Virus record (IMG/VR): IMGVR_UViG_3300006802_000401
Span: 1 to 28,571 of that record
Length of the DNA: 28,571 nt
Source: a virus
Direction: 5' to 3' (one strand)
Both the position numbers and the translations under genes were made by a program. Within the stretch, counting starts at the first letter, position 1; every line of letters starts with the position of its first letter. Under the pieces are notes generated by a model that was not told the DNA's origin, did no database searches, and worked only from the letters and a program-made list of their open reading frames with translations. Positions 22,481 to 28,571 of this stretch are shown piece by piece.

Positions 22481-22728
22481 TGACTGTACTCGCAATCGAA
22501 GACACCTCATTCACTGACACTCATGTCACTGTTACAGCAGTTGTGGACGAAATGCGTTTGCTTTACCGAGCAACTCATTTCGACCCTGAAGAGTGGGCTC
22601 CTGCTCTTTGTGAAGCAACTATCGAGCTGGATCCAGAGGAACCAATTCCTCTTGATGAAGATGGCTTCTGTCGCTATCTTGATCAGCTCGACCCTCAGTG
22701 GCAAGTCCTCTCACCTGATGACATCTAA
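22480..22728 (+). CDS. 82-aa acidic hypothetical protein
   Basis: Strands at the N-terminus (TDTHVTVTAVVDEMRLLYR) then an acidic, Pro-rich half (ELDPEEPIPLDEDGFCRYLD). Coupled on both sides by one-base overlaps. No family recognised. Confidence 0.65.
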   Translation: MTVLAIEDTSFTDTHVTVTAVVDEMRLLYRATHFDPEEWAPALCEATIELDPEEPIPLDEDGFCRYLDQLDPQWQVLSPDDI

Positions 22729-22913
22729 TGATTGGATTCTCTCTTGAATTCAAACGCTGGTACTTTGTACTGCGTGGTCCCAAAGGTCGTGTCTATCTAG
22801 CTACTGGCTTTGCTAAACGCATGCCAGTCATGATACCGACCGGTACGTATGACATGGAACAGTACATTGAAGAGACATCAATGTTCTTAGATATCCATCG
22901 ATACGAAGACTGA
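22728..22913 (+). CDS. 61-aa hypothetical protein
   Basis: Beta-like and basic: FSLEFKRWYFVLRGPKGRVY then an acidic helix (DMEQYIEETSMFLDIHRYED). Last gene of a three-gene overlapping string. Ends nine bases before the leader hairpin of the PcfJ-like gene. Confidence 0.6.
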   Translation: MIGFSLEFKRWYFVLRGPKGRVYLATGFAKRMPVMIPTGTYDMEQYIEETSMFLDIHRYED

Positions 22914-22921
22914 TCAATCGT

Positions 22922-22946
22922 CCTGGGCATGACGTTAAACTGCCCA
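22922..22946 (+). promoter_or_regulatory. hairpin leader, degenerate copy D
   Basis: CCTGGGCAT is shared with leader copy B. Here the stem is TGGGCA/TGCCCA (22924-22929/22941-22946) with an 11-base loop and no second stem. A G-free leader, including CTTTACC as in the others, leads to ATG 22969. Possibly a reduced member of the A/B/C family. Confidence 0.45.
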
Positions 22947-22968
22947 TTCCCTTTACCAATTCAATTCA

Positions 22969-24759
22969 ATGCAATTCCAACTACCTTCCAATCTCCAGAC
23001 AGAACTCCTTGCGTACGACCCAACACTGAAGGTGTTGGCTCAACAAGCTAAGCCAAAGGCAACGAGGAAAGCTAAGTATCCTCTCGGCAACATCCCTCAT
23101 CTCATCCCACACAACGTGGTGCGTGAGTCAGATCAACAAGCTGCGATTGATCACATCAACCAGCAGAAAGCACCTGATCGTTTCAGAGTATTTACTACGC
23201 CTGTGGACGTAGCAACTCCGCAGGCTCGCCTCAAAGTCATTGCCATCTTGTACCACTACGAACAGGTGTGGTACGCAGCATGGCTACCTCCCAAGCACGA
23301 CAAAGGTCAGTATGTTTATGGACATGGCTATGCCTTTAAGAACACAGCAGCTGCCGCCAAGGTGGCACCTAGCTGGATCTGGAACACCAAAGATGAGTGC
23401 ATCGCGCACACCATTGGACGTGGTGTTCAGACCTTTACCTTTGCTGACATTGTTACAGAACAAGACATCAAGGCTTCTCCTGATAGCGGCTACAAAATTC
23501 AACTATGGCAAGCACCTAACCTTTACTGCCAGAAGGGATATCAGATCAGAGACAATGTTGTTAATCCCTTTGAGCAAAGCTTGAAAGAAGATATCCCTAC
23601 CTGGGATGACTGCCGTGGCATCTTTGATCGTATTCGCTGCAAGAATATCTTTGATGCAGCAGAGATACCTAAGATGATGGCTGAGTTTATTGATCCATTG
23701 CATGGATTAACTGTCGATGGTTTAGTAGCTGCTGCAGAAGAATTTAATGTTCGGGCAGTTAGTACATCTAGCACTTACTGCACACTGCAATCAATTGCTC
23801 ACATCGTTACCAAGCCTGCTATCAAGAAGTTATTGCAACAAGAACTTGATTGTTCCATTCATGCATATACAGATCCATCTAATACCAGGCGTGCTCCCAT
23901 CAAGCAAGGCTTTAATACTTTTGTTCAAGTCATCAACTCTATTGACTGGATCCATAACCTATGGCCTGACTGCCCCATCGATTACTACCAAACCTATTAC
24001 AGAGAATTGCGCTACATCAAACTGAATCACATCCGTACACGTAGCTATGACAACAACTCAACTGCATTGGTTGACTGGTTGCGTCGGCACATGCCTGTTG
24101 CATCCATGTTCACCATGATGCGCAAGTATCTTGAGCAACAAGACATCAACCGTTGGATTGATAGTGACGTTGGTTATGGGCGTCAAAGTTTCTATGAACT
24201 TAACGACACATTCTCTATGGCACTGCGCATCTTTAACAATGACAAGGAACTTGTACCACCCAAGCGCTGGCGCATTGCAGAGTTCCATGATCATGTCCAA
24301 GCTGAGTCCTGGAAGATCCAGAATCCTAAGGAAGCTTTACGCCAAGATCTATTCCCTGAACCCATCAGGGTTGACCGTGGTGATGAGCACTGGTCATTCT
24401 TCCAGCCTGTTGACACACACCAGCTAGCGATGTGGGGCCAGGCCGTACGCAACTGCGTCGGTTCTGCATCTCACTACGCAGAAGACATCAAGAAGCGTAA
24501 GCATTTCATTGTGCTCTGCATGATTGATGGTAAGCCAATGTTCACCATCCAACTGGTGGTTGACATGGGCATGATGTCTGTCAAGCAGATTGCTGGCGTA
24601 GCCAACCAGCGTCTGACGGACGAACAACGGGAAGCTTACACAGAAGCATTCCATGAGGCATTGCGTATACGCGAGATGCAGCTTGGAGGCCATGTACCAA
24701 CAGAAGAAGATTTTCTTGCGGTCTTGCAAGAACAAGAGGAGCAGCTACAATCTGGCTGA
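22969..24759 (+). CDS. PcfJ-like protein
   Basis: 596 aa. The C-terminal part, residues about 480-560, has the PcfJ signature: AMWGQAVRNCVGSASHYAED, a hydrophobic strand around HFIVLCMIDGKPMFTIQL and KQIAGVANQRL. PcfJ is named for a protein of the enterococcal conjugative plasmid pCF10; the biochemical role is unsettled, and relatives occur in phages and plasmids. The N-terminal 450 residues are long and helical with Trp/Tyr-rich parts and no motif I know. Largest gene of the right arm, with its own leader hairpin. Function cannot be stated. Confidence 0.7.
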   Translation: MQFQLPSNLQTELLAYDPTLKVLAQQAKPKATRKAKYPLGNIPHLIPHNVVRESDQQAAIDHINQQKAPDRFRVFTTPVDVATPQARLKVIAILYHYEQVWYAAWLPPKHDKGQYVYGHGYAFKNTAAAAKVAPSWIWNTKDECIAHTIGRGVQTFTFADIVTEQDIKASPDSGYKIQLWQAPNLYCQKGYQIRDNVVNPFEQSLKEDIPTWDDCRGIFDRIRCKNIFDAAEIPKMMAEFIDPLHGLTVDGLVAAAEEFNVRAVSTSSTYCTLQSIAHIVTKPAIKKLLQQELDCSIHAYTDPSNTRRAPIKQGFNTFVQVINSIDWIHNLWPDCPIDYYQTYYRELRYIKLNHIRTRSYDNNSTALVDWLRRHMPVASMFTMMRKYLEQQDINRWIDSDVGYGRQSFYELNDTFSMALRIFNNDKELVPPKRWRIAEFHDHVQAESWKIQNPKEALRQDLFPEPIRVDRGDEHWSFFQPVDTHQLAMWGQAVRNCVGSASHYAEDIKKRKHFIVLCMIDGKPMFTIQLVVDMGMMSVKQIAGVANQRLTDEQREAYTEAFHEALRIREMQLGGHVPTEEDFLAVLQEQEEQLQSG

Positions 24760-24772
24760 GCCCGCACGGTTT

Positions 24773-24805
24773 ACCAGCCTTAGCCTCGATACTAGGGCTG
24801 GTTTT
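24773..24805 (+). terminator. intrinsic terminator-like hairpin
   Basis: Eleven-pair stem (24773-24783/24792-24802, one G-U), loop CCTCGATA, then TTTT. It follows the PcfJ-like gene but the ATG of the next gene lies only five bases after the T-run, so it can also act as an attenuator or translation-start structure. Confidence 0.6.
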
Positions 24806-24809
24806 AACC

Positions 24810-25088
24810 ATGGACTCCAAAGAACATCAAGAGTACCTGAACAACGTAAGAGCTATGGCTGATGAGGCAGCCTATGACTACACCGATGACCAACTCCTAG
24901 CTATGGCTCTTGGAAACATTGGTGACTACATCCATGACAACTCACCTCAGTACATCCTGATCGACGAAGATCCTCGCAACGAGGAAGACTACGACACCTG
25001 GGAGTACGGCACTGAGCCGTTACCACAGGATCACACTTGGCACTCTGCAGCTATTGATGTAGAGGTAAGTCCAAGTGAGGCCGACTAG
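24810..25088 (+). CDS. 92-aa acidic hypothetical protein
   Basis: Very acidic: helix QEYLNNVRAMADEAAYDYTD, then LLAMALGNIGDYIHD and a loop of Asp/Glu/Pro. Its last ten bases are also the first ten of the tRNA gene: the stop codon TAG occupies tRNA positions 8-10. No family recognised. Start ATG is the only one after the terminator-like hairpin. Confidence 0.65.
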   Translation: MDSKEHQEYLNNVRAMADEAAYDYTDDQLLAMALGNIGDYIHDNSPQYILIDEDPRNEEDYDTWEYGTEPLPQDHTWHSAAIDVEVSPSEAD

Positions 25089-25154
25089 CCCAACGGCAGA
25101 GGCAAGCGACTTAAAATCGCTCAAGTCCCGGTTCGAATCCGGGGTCGGCTACCA
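25079..25154 (+). tRNA. tRNA-Leu(UAA) with short variable loop
   Basis: 76 bases with encoded CCA. Acceptor GGCCGAC/GTCGGCT (G-U at pair 1), D-stem GCC/GGC, anticodon stem AGCGA/TCGCT with loop CTTAAAA giving anticodon UAA, T-stem CCCGG/CCGGG with loop TTCGAAT. Reads codon UUA. Variable loop is five bases, so the molecule has class I form although cellular tRNA-Leu is class II with a long variable arm. Overlaps the preceding gene by ten bases. Confidence 0.93.
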
Positions 25155-25177
25155 ACACACCTACTCAATTCATTTCA

Positions 25178-25540
25178 ATGGAATTCCTTTCTGCAATTCG
25201 CCATCTCATCCCAGAGTTCCACGCTTATTCTGATGATGAGCAACGGTACAACATTGGAGCAACCTGGACAGCGGCTGACGGCCTTAAGGACTATCACAAC
25301 GTCGAGTTGCGGTACGTTCGAAACTCAGAGCGTCTTGCCCTCCAGGGTGATCCCCAGCCTGATGGCAGCTGGAAGTATGTGGAACCCACAGGACGTGTCC
25401 ATACCATGTCCGCAGAACGGGCACGCATGTTCATGGAACAGACGCACGCCCATGCCACCATCATGTGCGGAATGCTGGATCGCTTAAAAGATTCAGGACT
25501 TCTAGAAGAAGTGGTGGACACTGCTGCCCAACCCGCTTAA
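25178..25540 (+). CDS. 120-aa hypothetical protein
   Basis: First gene after the tRNA, with a G-free leader ending TTCATTTCA. N-terminal helix (EFLSAIRHLIPEFHAYSDDE), a strand-rich middle (HNVELRYVRNSERLALQGDP) and a C-terminal helix (TIMCGMLDRLKDSGLLEEVV). No family recognised. A terminator-like hairpin lies 20 bases beyond the stop. Confidence 0.65.
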   Translation: MEFLSAIRHLIPEFHAYSDDEQRYNIGATWTAADGLKDYHNVELRYVRNSERLALQGDPQPDGSWKYVEPTGRVHTMSAERARMFMEQTHAHATIMCGMLDRLKDSGLLEEVVDTAAQPA

Positions 25541-25559
25541 TATTCACGCGGAATGTTCA

Positions 25560-25588
25560 AGCCCCTGCGCAAGCGGGGGCTCTTCTCT
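25560..25588 (+). terminator. intrinsic terminator-like hairpin at start of operon
   Basis: Nine-pair GC-rich stem (25560-25568/25573-25581, one G-U), GNRA-type loop GCAA, then TCTTCTCT. Weak T-tract. The following ATG (25589) starts eight bases after the stem, so both termination and control of translation of the operon are possible. Confidence 0.6.
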
Positions 25589-25981
25589 ATGAAACTCAAC
25601 GAACAATCTCAACCTGAGACAGACGAGTCTACTGTTGAAGTAACAGATGAACAGCAATACGATCCTGAGCTTGCTCTCAAGATCATGGAAGCTGTACCTC
25701 GTCACACCTGGCCTGCTGTACTTGATGCATGCGTGGCCAACATCGTTGATGAACTTCCATCCGATACTTTATTCCGCATAGCTGAACTCTATTTAACTGA
25801 CTATTACATTGAGAACCCCAGGCAAATTATTCCTGACATGCTGCGCATTAAAGGTGCTGAGGCTACGGTCCACATCCTTGATGCACTTCAGTTAGATAAG
25901 CTGCCTGGTCCTGCCAAGATGCGTGCAGAGGAAGAAGAACAACGTACTGATAACTCACCAAGCTCAATCGATCCCGACTGA
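25589..25981 (+). CDS. 130-aa acidic helical hypothetical protein
   Basis: Start at ATG 25589; an in-frame ATG at 25553 would place the terminator-like hairpin inside the coding region, so it is not used. Acidic N-terminus (TDESTVEVTDEQQYDPELAL), then a fully helical body (WPAVLDACVANIVDELPSD; FRIAELYLTDYYIENPRQI). Leads a string of five overlapping genes ending in thyX. No family recognised. Confidence 0.65.
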   Translation: MKLNEQSQPETDESTVEVTDEQQYDPELALKIMEAVPRHTWPAVLDACVANIVDELPSDTLFRIAELYLTDYYIENPRQIIPDMLRIKGAEATVHILDALQLDKLPGPAKMRAEEEEQRTDNSPSSIDPD

Positions 25982-26376
25982 TGGCTTTTCAGAAGACTAT
26001 TCTTCCTGATTGTCCTCAATGCAAACAACCTGGACTCAGAGTTATTGAATCCAGGAAAACTGATTTTGCTACAAGGCGACGCAAGAAATGTGAACACTGC
26101 GGCTTCCGAGTTACAACTTATGAAGTCACTGCAGATTTCTATGAGGAAGCCAAGAGTAACCTCTATCTTGTTTCGCAACTACACAAGTTACTTGGAGGTA
26201 AGCCACTCCCATCTGGAGTAGAACCACCCCCATCTGGGGTGGACTTCAAAGCACTCAACAAATGCAGTGACTGCCAACACAACAAGGATGGTTGTTACTG
26301 CGCATTCGATTTCCCTGAGTACGACACAGCCGAGTCGTATGACTGCAATCACTTTCAACTCTGGAAACCCAAATGA
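25981..26376 (+). CDS. NrdR-like zinc-ribbon protein without ATP-cone
   Basis: 131 aa. Residues 11-48 copy the NrdR zinc-finger pattern: CPQC (11-14), VIESR, an Arg/Lys cluster TRRRKKC and CEHCGFRVTTYEV, matching C-x2-C, V-x-D-S-R, R-R-R-x-x-C-x-x-C-G-x-R-F-T-T-Y-E. NrdR represses ribonucleotide reductase genes through this finger and an ATP-cone. No ATP-cone follows here; instead a second cluster of Cys at about 95, 98, 105, 107 and 122 appears, perhaps binding another metal. Possible phage decoy or regulator of host nucleotide metabolism, by inference. Overlaps both neighbours (TGATG; ATGA). Confidence 0.75.
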   Translation: MAFQKTILPDCPQCKQPGLRVIESRKTDFATRRRKKCEHCGFRVTTYEVTADFYEEAKSNLYLVSQLHKLLGGKPLPSGVEPPPSGVDFKALNKCSDCQHNKDGCYCAFDFPEYDTAESYDCNHFQLWKPK

Positions 26377-26675
26377 GCACCAAACGTCAGTACACCTACA
26401 CCATTGGTGATCGCGTAGCAGAACGTCCCAAAGCACACGGCATCTTTGCTGTACGCAATGAAGTTCGTGATCGGATCCAGCAGTACAGGTCTCAGCGCTA
26501 TGGCACTGTGGTTGGTCTCAAGCTTAAGCCCAACAAGTCAGGTGCCAAACAGAAGTTCCTCATGATCAGATGGGATCATCTACAGACTCCTACTGAACAT
26601 GCACAGATGCGTATCTGTCCTGCTGATCAACTCGAGAAGTTACAATCGGAGGGTTATGGATTCGAAGTGGAATGA
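26373..26675 (+). CDS. SH3/Tudor-like small basic protein
   Basis: 100 aa. YTIGDRVAERPK and YGTVVGLKLKPNKSGAKQKF, then LMIRWDHLQTPTEHAQMRI, give the strand-turn pattern of small SH3-like (KOW/Tudor-type) barrels. Basic, so nucleic-acid binding is likely but unproven. Coupled by four-base overlaps on both sides. Confidence 0.6.
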   Translation: MSTKRQYTYTIGDRVAERPKAHGIFAVRNEVRDRIQQYRSQRYGTVVGLKLKPNKSGAKQKFLMIRWDHLQTPTEHAQMRICPADQLEKLQSEGYGFEVE

Positions 26676-27019
26676 GAGTTGAGAAGCCCTGGGGTTGGTA
26701 CGACACACTAACCCCAGATCAAACTGCACTCTTCCGTGGCTACCTCGTTAAAGAACTCCACGTCAAGAAAGGCCATCGCCTCAGTCTCCAACGCCATCAA
26801 CACAGATCTGAACACTGGATCGTAGTAACTGGTGAAGGATTGTTTGAATGTGATGGTCGCGTTCAGTTAGTTAACGAAGGCACTCACCTCTACATTCCAA
26901 AGTACGCAGTACACAGACTCACTGCACAGGACCAAGACATTCGTATTGTCGAAGTTCAGTGTGGTGAAATCATTTCAGAGGAAGACATCGAACGTCTCGA
27001 GGACGACTATGAACGTTGA
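26672..27019 (+). CDS. mannose-6-phosphate isomerase type II-like cupin
   Basis: 115 aa, single domain. KPWGWYDTL opening and GHRLSLQRHQHRSEHWIVVT then GTHLYIPKYAVHRL are the two cupin motifs (metal ligands two His, one Glu, later His) as in the C-terminal isomerase domain of ManC/AlgA. The end ISEEDIERLEDDYER also matches the family's S-E-x-D-I-x-R-x-x-D-x-Y-G-R tail. Catalytic activity as a lone domain is plausible but not certain; other sugar-phosphate roles remain open. Its stop lies 11 bases inside the thyX start. Confidence 0.8.
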   Translation: MRVEKPWGWYDTLTPDQTALFRGYLVKELHVKKGHRLSLQRHQHRSEHWIVVTGEGLFECDGRVQLVNEGTHLYIPKYAVHRLTAQDQDIRIVEVQCGEIISEEDIERLEDDYER

Positions 27020-27659
27020 ACTAACCTGGCTCACGCCCAATGCAGAAGAGATGATTGTCAAGATGGCACGGGTCTCTGCCCCTGCTAATCAAGACAACAT
27101 GGATACTGCACCACGATTGTTGAAGTATCTAATCAAGCACAAGCACTGGTCACCTTTTGAGATGGCCAACATGTGTGTAGAGATTGAAACCACACGTGCA
27201 ATCTCACCCCAGATTCTTCGGCATCGGTCCTTCTCATTCCAGGAATTCAGTCAGCGCTACGCAAGCGCAGCTGAGATGGGTGGTATTATCCTGCCTCACC
27301 TCCGTAGTCAGGACCGCAAGAACAGACAGAACTCCAATGACGATCTAAAGGAACGTCTTGGTGGTGAGAAGCTGACTAGCTTTTATCGCCGCATGTCTAC
27401 CATTCTGGAAGACTCCAAGCATCTCTACAACGAGATGGTCAGTGAGGGTGTTGCCAAGGAGTCAGCACGCTTTGTTCTGCCTCTTGCGACACCGACACGC
27501 CTTTACATGAACGGTACACTCCGTTCGTGGATCCACTACCTCCAACTCCGCTGTGACTCAGGTACCCAACTCGAACACAGAGAAATCGCAGAAGCCATCA
27601 AAACAATCTTCTGCAAAGAGTTCCCCGTCATCGGAGAAGCAGCCTTTGCAGAAGACTGA
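27009..27659 (+). CDS. thyX: flavin-dependent thymidylate synthase
   Basis: 216 aa from ATG 27009, preferred over a start at 26946 that would overlap the cupin by 74 bases. Makes dTMP from dUMP with FAD and methylenetetrahydrofolate. Signature RHRSFSFQEFS at residues 71-81 (RHR-x7-S) for dUMP/FAD binding, HWSPFEM at about 46-52, and the C-terminal RSWIHYLQLRCDSG...EHREIA region. Normal family length and intact. Overlaps the cupin by 11 bases; both sit in the coupled operon with the NrdR-like gene, suggesting support of phage DNA synthesis. Confidence 0.96.
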   Translation: MNVELTWLTPNAEEMIVKMARVSAPANQDNMDTAPRLLKYLIKHKHWSPFEMANMCVEIETTRAISPQILRHRSFSFQEFSQRYASAAEMGGIILPHLRSQDRKNRQNSNDDLKERLGGEKLTSFYRRMSTILEDSKHLYNEMVSEGVAKESARFVLPLATPTRLYMNGTLRSWIHYLQLRCDSGTQLEHREIAEAIKTIFCKEFPVIGEAAFAED

Positions 27660-27665
27660 TGAACT

Positions 27666-27706
27666 AGAGAAGTGGCGATCAGAAGGTCGCGGCAGTCTCT
27701 TTTTTT
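27666..27706 (+). terminator. terminator candidate after thyX
   Basis: AGAGA/TCTCT (27666-27670/27696-27700) enclosing GCGA/TCGC (27675-27678/27687-27690), then a T-run of seven. Imperfect stem with internal loop. It also lies within the 3' end of the converging 38-aa gene. Confidence 0.5.
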
Positions 27707-27795
27707 AACTCCTTAACAGCACGCTTGGACTCCACATCCTTGCGTGCTTTCTCTTTCTTCTGACCCACCAGGTAAACGATCAGTGCTTTGTTCAT
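27679..27795 (-). CDS. 38-aa basic peptide
   Basis: ATG at 27795 with GGAGGT eight bases upstream, the best ribosome site on this arm. Starts MNKALIVYLVGQKKEKARKD, then Lys/Glu-rich. A short hydrophobic N-terminus followed by a charged helix suggests peripheral membrane contact. Coupled to the DUF4278-like gene (ATGA). Confidence 0.65.
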   Translation of the reverse strand: MNKALIVYLVGQKKEKARKDVESKRAVKELKKETAATF

Positions 27796-27944
27796 TTGAT
27801 TTGACCTCCAGTGACAAAGGGAAAGTAGCAGATGTTACGGTACACCAGCACGTTCCAAGGGCGGTGGACTAAGTTCCACCAGGCCCGATCCTTTTTGGCC
27901 TGCTCTTCTTGGTTGTATTTGCAACCGCGATACACTAATGTCAT
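27792..27944 (-). CDS. DUF4278-like protein
   Basis: 50 aa from ATG 27944, which gives the usual family start M-x-L-x-Y-R-G-x-x-Y (MTLVYRGCKYNQEEQ). A second related element, LVYRNICYFPF, closes the protein. An in-frame ATG at 28004 would add 20 residues and is possible. DUF4278 is found in cyanobacteria and their phages and lacks a known function; a useful host hint. The stop overlaps the 38-aa gene. Confidence 0.65.
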   Translation of the reverse strand: MTLVYRGCKYNQEEQAKKDRAWWNLVHRPWNVLVYRNICYFPFVTGGQIK

Positions 27945-28018
27945 TGCTTTAGTATCGATTGATACGGAAAGTATATGATCATTGATGTATATGATGTTGT
28001 TCATTGGGTTACACAGCC
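27945..28018. promoter_or_regulatory. divergent gap with 16-bp-spaced direct repeat
   Basis: Between two divergently read small genes. GTATATGAT occurs at 27971-27979 and 27987-27995, a period of 16 bases; TATCGATTGATA at 27953-27964 is a near-palindrome. A shared promoter or operator is likely by layout. Confidence 0.4.
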
Positions 28019-28210
28019 GTGACTTCTTCTGATTCTTGTAAAACTCTTGCTAAAACATTGGGTTTTAAGGGACGTTTTGTTTTGTTTTTCTTTGGTTTTA
28101 TGGGATTAATTTTCCCTGGTTGGACTGCTTACACTGCGTTTGTAGCAATTTCACAAATCGCAAAAGATGATGACATGATTGAATTAATCAATTCATTTAA
28201 CTCTCACTGA
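28019..28210 (+). CDS. 63-aa single-pass membrane protein
   Basis: Start GTG at 28019; TTG at 28004 would add five residues; an in-frame TGA at 27992-27994 rules out longer forms. Polar N-terminus (TSSDSCKTLAKTLGFKGR), then a hydrophobic stretch (VLFFFGFMGLIFPGWTAYTA) and an acidic end. A/T-rich. No family recognised. Confidence 0.5.
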   Translation: MTSSDSCKTLAKTLGFKGRFVLFFFGFMGLIFPGWTAYTAFVAISQIAKDDDMIELINSFNSH

Positions 28211-28212
28211 GA

Positions 28213-28230
28213 TATTCCCGATCAGGAATA
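28213..28230 (+). promoter_or_regulatory. leader hairpin before the last gene
   Basis: TATTCC/GGAATA (28213-28218/28225-28230), loop CGATCA. A weaker GGAC/GTCC pair follows, then a G-free run (from about 28264) to ATG 28289 ending CAACTCAACTC. No T-run. Similar in plan, not in sequence, to the other leaders. Confidence 0.4.
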
Positions 28231-28288
28231 CGGACCTGGGATGTCCCTAAACTCATACATAAGTTCAACTTATCATTCAACTCAACTC

Positions 28289-28571
28289 ATGAAGCTCCTC
28301 AAGTTCTCCACTGGTAACGGCAAACTCAAGAACCGTTTGATCTTTAACTTGCCAGCTGGATACGCATGCCCACATGCTGGGGTGTGCAAGACATTTGCTG
28401 ATCGCACCACAGGATCCATTACTGATCTGCCTCAGTACACAGGCGTAGAAGCAGAGCGTGACTACCGCTGCTTTGCTGCCATGGCAGAGACACGGCCTAC
28501 TGTCCGTGAAGCCCGTTGGCACAACTGGGATCTGGTCCGTGAGACCATCCACATGAATGGCAATCAAGCCA
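28289..28571 (+). CDS. conserved phage hypothetical, 3' truncated by window
   Basis: 94 codons visible. Opening LLKFSTGNGKLKNRLIFNLP, then AGYACPHAGVCKTFADRTTG, YRCFAAMAETRPTVREARW and HNWDLVRE. I recognise this series of Cys, STGN and ARWHN elements from marine phage proteins of unknown function. Three Cys at the ACPHAGVCK and YRCFA sites could bind metal. Start fixed by leader and by coding pattern. The gene continues outside. Confidence 0.75.
   Translation, partial: MKLLKFSTGNGKLKNRLIFNLPAGYACPHAGVCKTFADRTTGSITDLPQYTGVEAERDYRCFAAMAETRPTVREARWHNWDLVRETIHMNGNQA

Noticed and set aside
23240-24862. Plus and minus frames inside the PcfJ-like gene
   Set aside because: All shadow a single long frame with a recognisable C-terminal domain.
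25079-25154. Suppressor tRNA for UAA stop codons
   Set aside because: The anticodon is 5'-UAA, which reads UUA; a UAA suppressor would need UUA as anticodon.
1-28571. CRISPR array, insertion sequence, integrase or attachment site
   Set aside because: No regularly spaced repeats, no transposase or integrase motif, and the only tRNA is not flanked by a repeated tRNA end.

Overview
The window looks like part of the genome of a tailed double-stranded DNA phage, most probably one infecting a cyanobacterium. A canonical large terminase and a portal-like protein lie in one leftward block. A rightward block holds many very small, tightly packed genes, including an SSB-like protein, a PcfJ-like protein, a tRNA and the flavin-dependent thymidylate synthase ThyX. 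DUF4278-like and AbrB-like small proteins, both frequent in cyanobacteria or their phages, point to the host, but that is inference. Virion morphology cannot be told from what is here.

Layout. (1) Positions 1-17076, minus strand, read leftwards from a divergent promoter region at 17077-17178: about 24 genes for virion assembly. In transcription order they are an 886-aa membrane-anchored protein, a lysine-rich peptide, a run of glycine/alanine-rich proteins that look like ejected internal proteins, coiled-coil proteins, several tiny proteins, TerL, a one-helix membrane protein, an AbrB-like protein, a small Gly/Pro protein, portal, a candidate scaffold and the first codons of the next gene (position suggests major capsid). 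Three tiny genes not obvious from long-ORF inspection are listed (8355-8522, 6803-6967 and, on the other arm, 27679-27795). (2) Positions 17179-28571, mostly plus strand: short genes in overlapping strings (ATGA, TAATG, TGATG junctions), separated by intergenic leaders. Minus-strand exceptions are a 248-aa gene at 20678-21424 and two tiny genes at 27679-27944.

The most interesting signal is in the intergenic RNA of the right arm. Three leaders (19506, 20436, 21455) carry the same two-stem hairpin: an outer stem, a conserved CAT on one side and TRTAAGT on the other, and an inner stem whose sequence differs in all three copies while pairing is kept. A fourth, degenerate copy precedes the PcfJ-like gene. 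A second, unrelated double-hairpin leader occurs twice, on either side of the SSB-like gene. Leaders between hairpin and ATG are almost free of G and have no Shine-Dalgarno, whereas several left-arm genes have strong ones.

Other points: three long same-strand overlaps (portal tail/scaffold, 84-aa/205-aa, membrane peptide tail/111-aa), a tRNA-Leu(UAA) with a short variable loop whose first ten bases hold the stop codon of the preceding gene, an inverted A/T-rich cassette between 27-bp direct repeats, and a coupled operon ending in NrdR-like zinc ribbon, SH3-like protein, cupin and ThyX.
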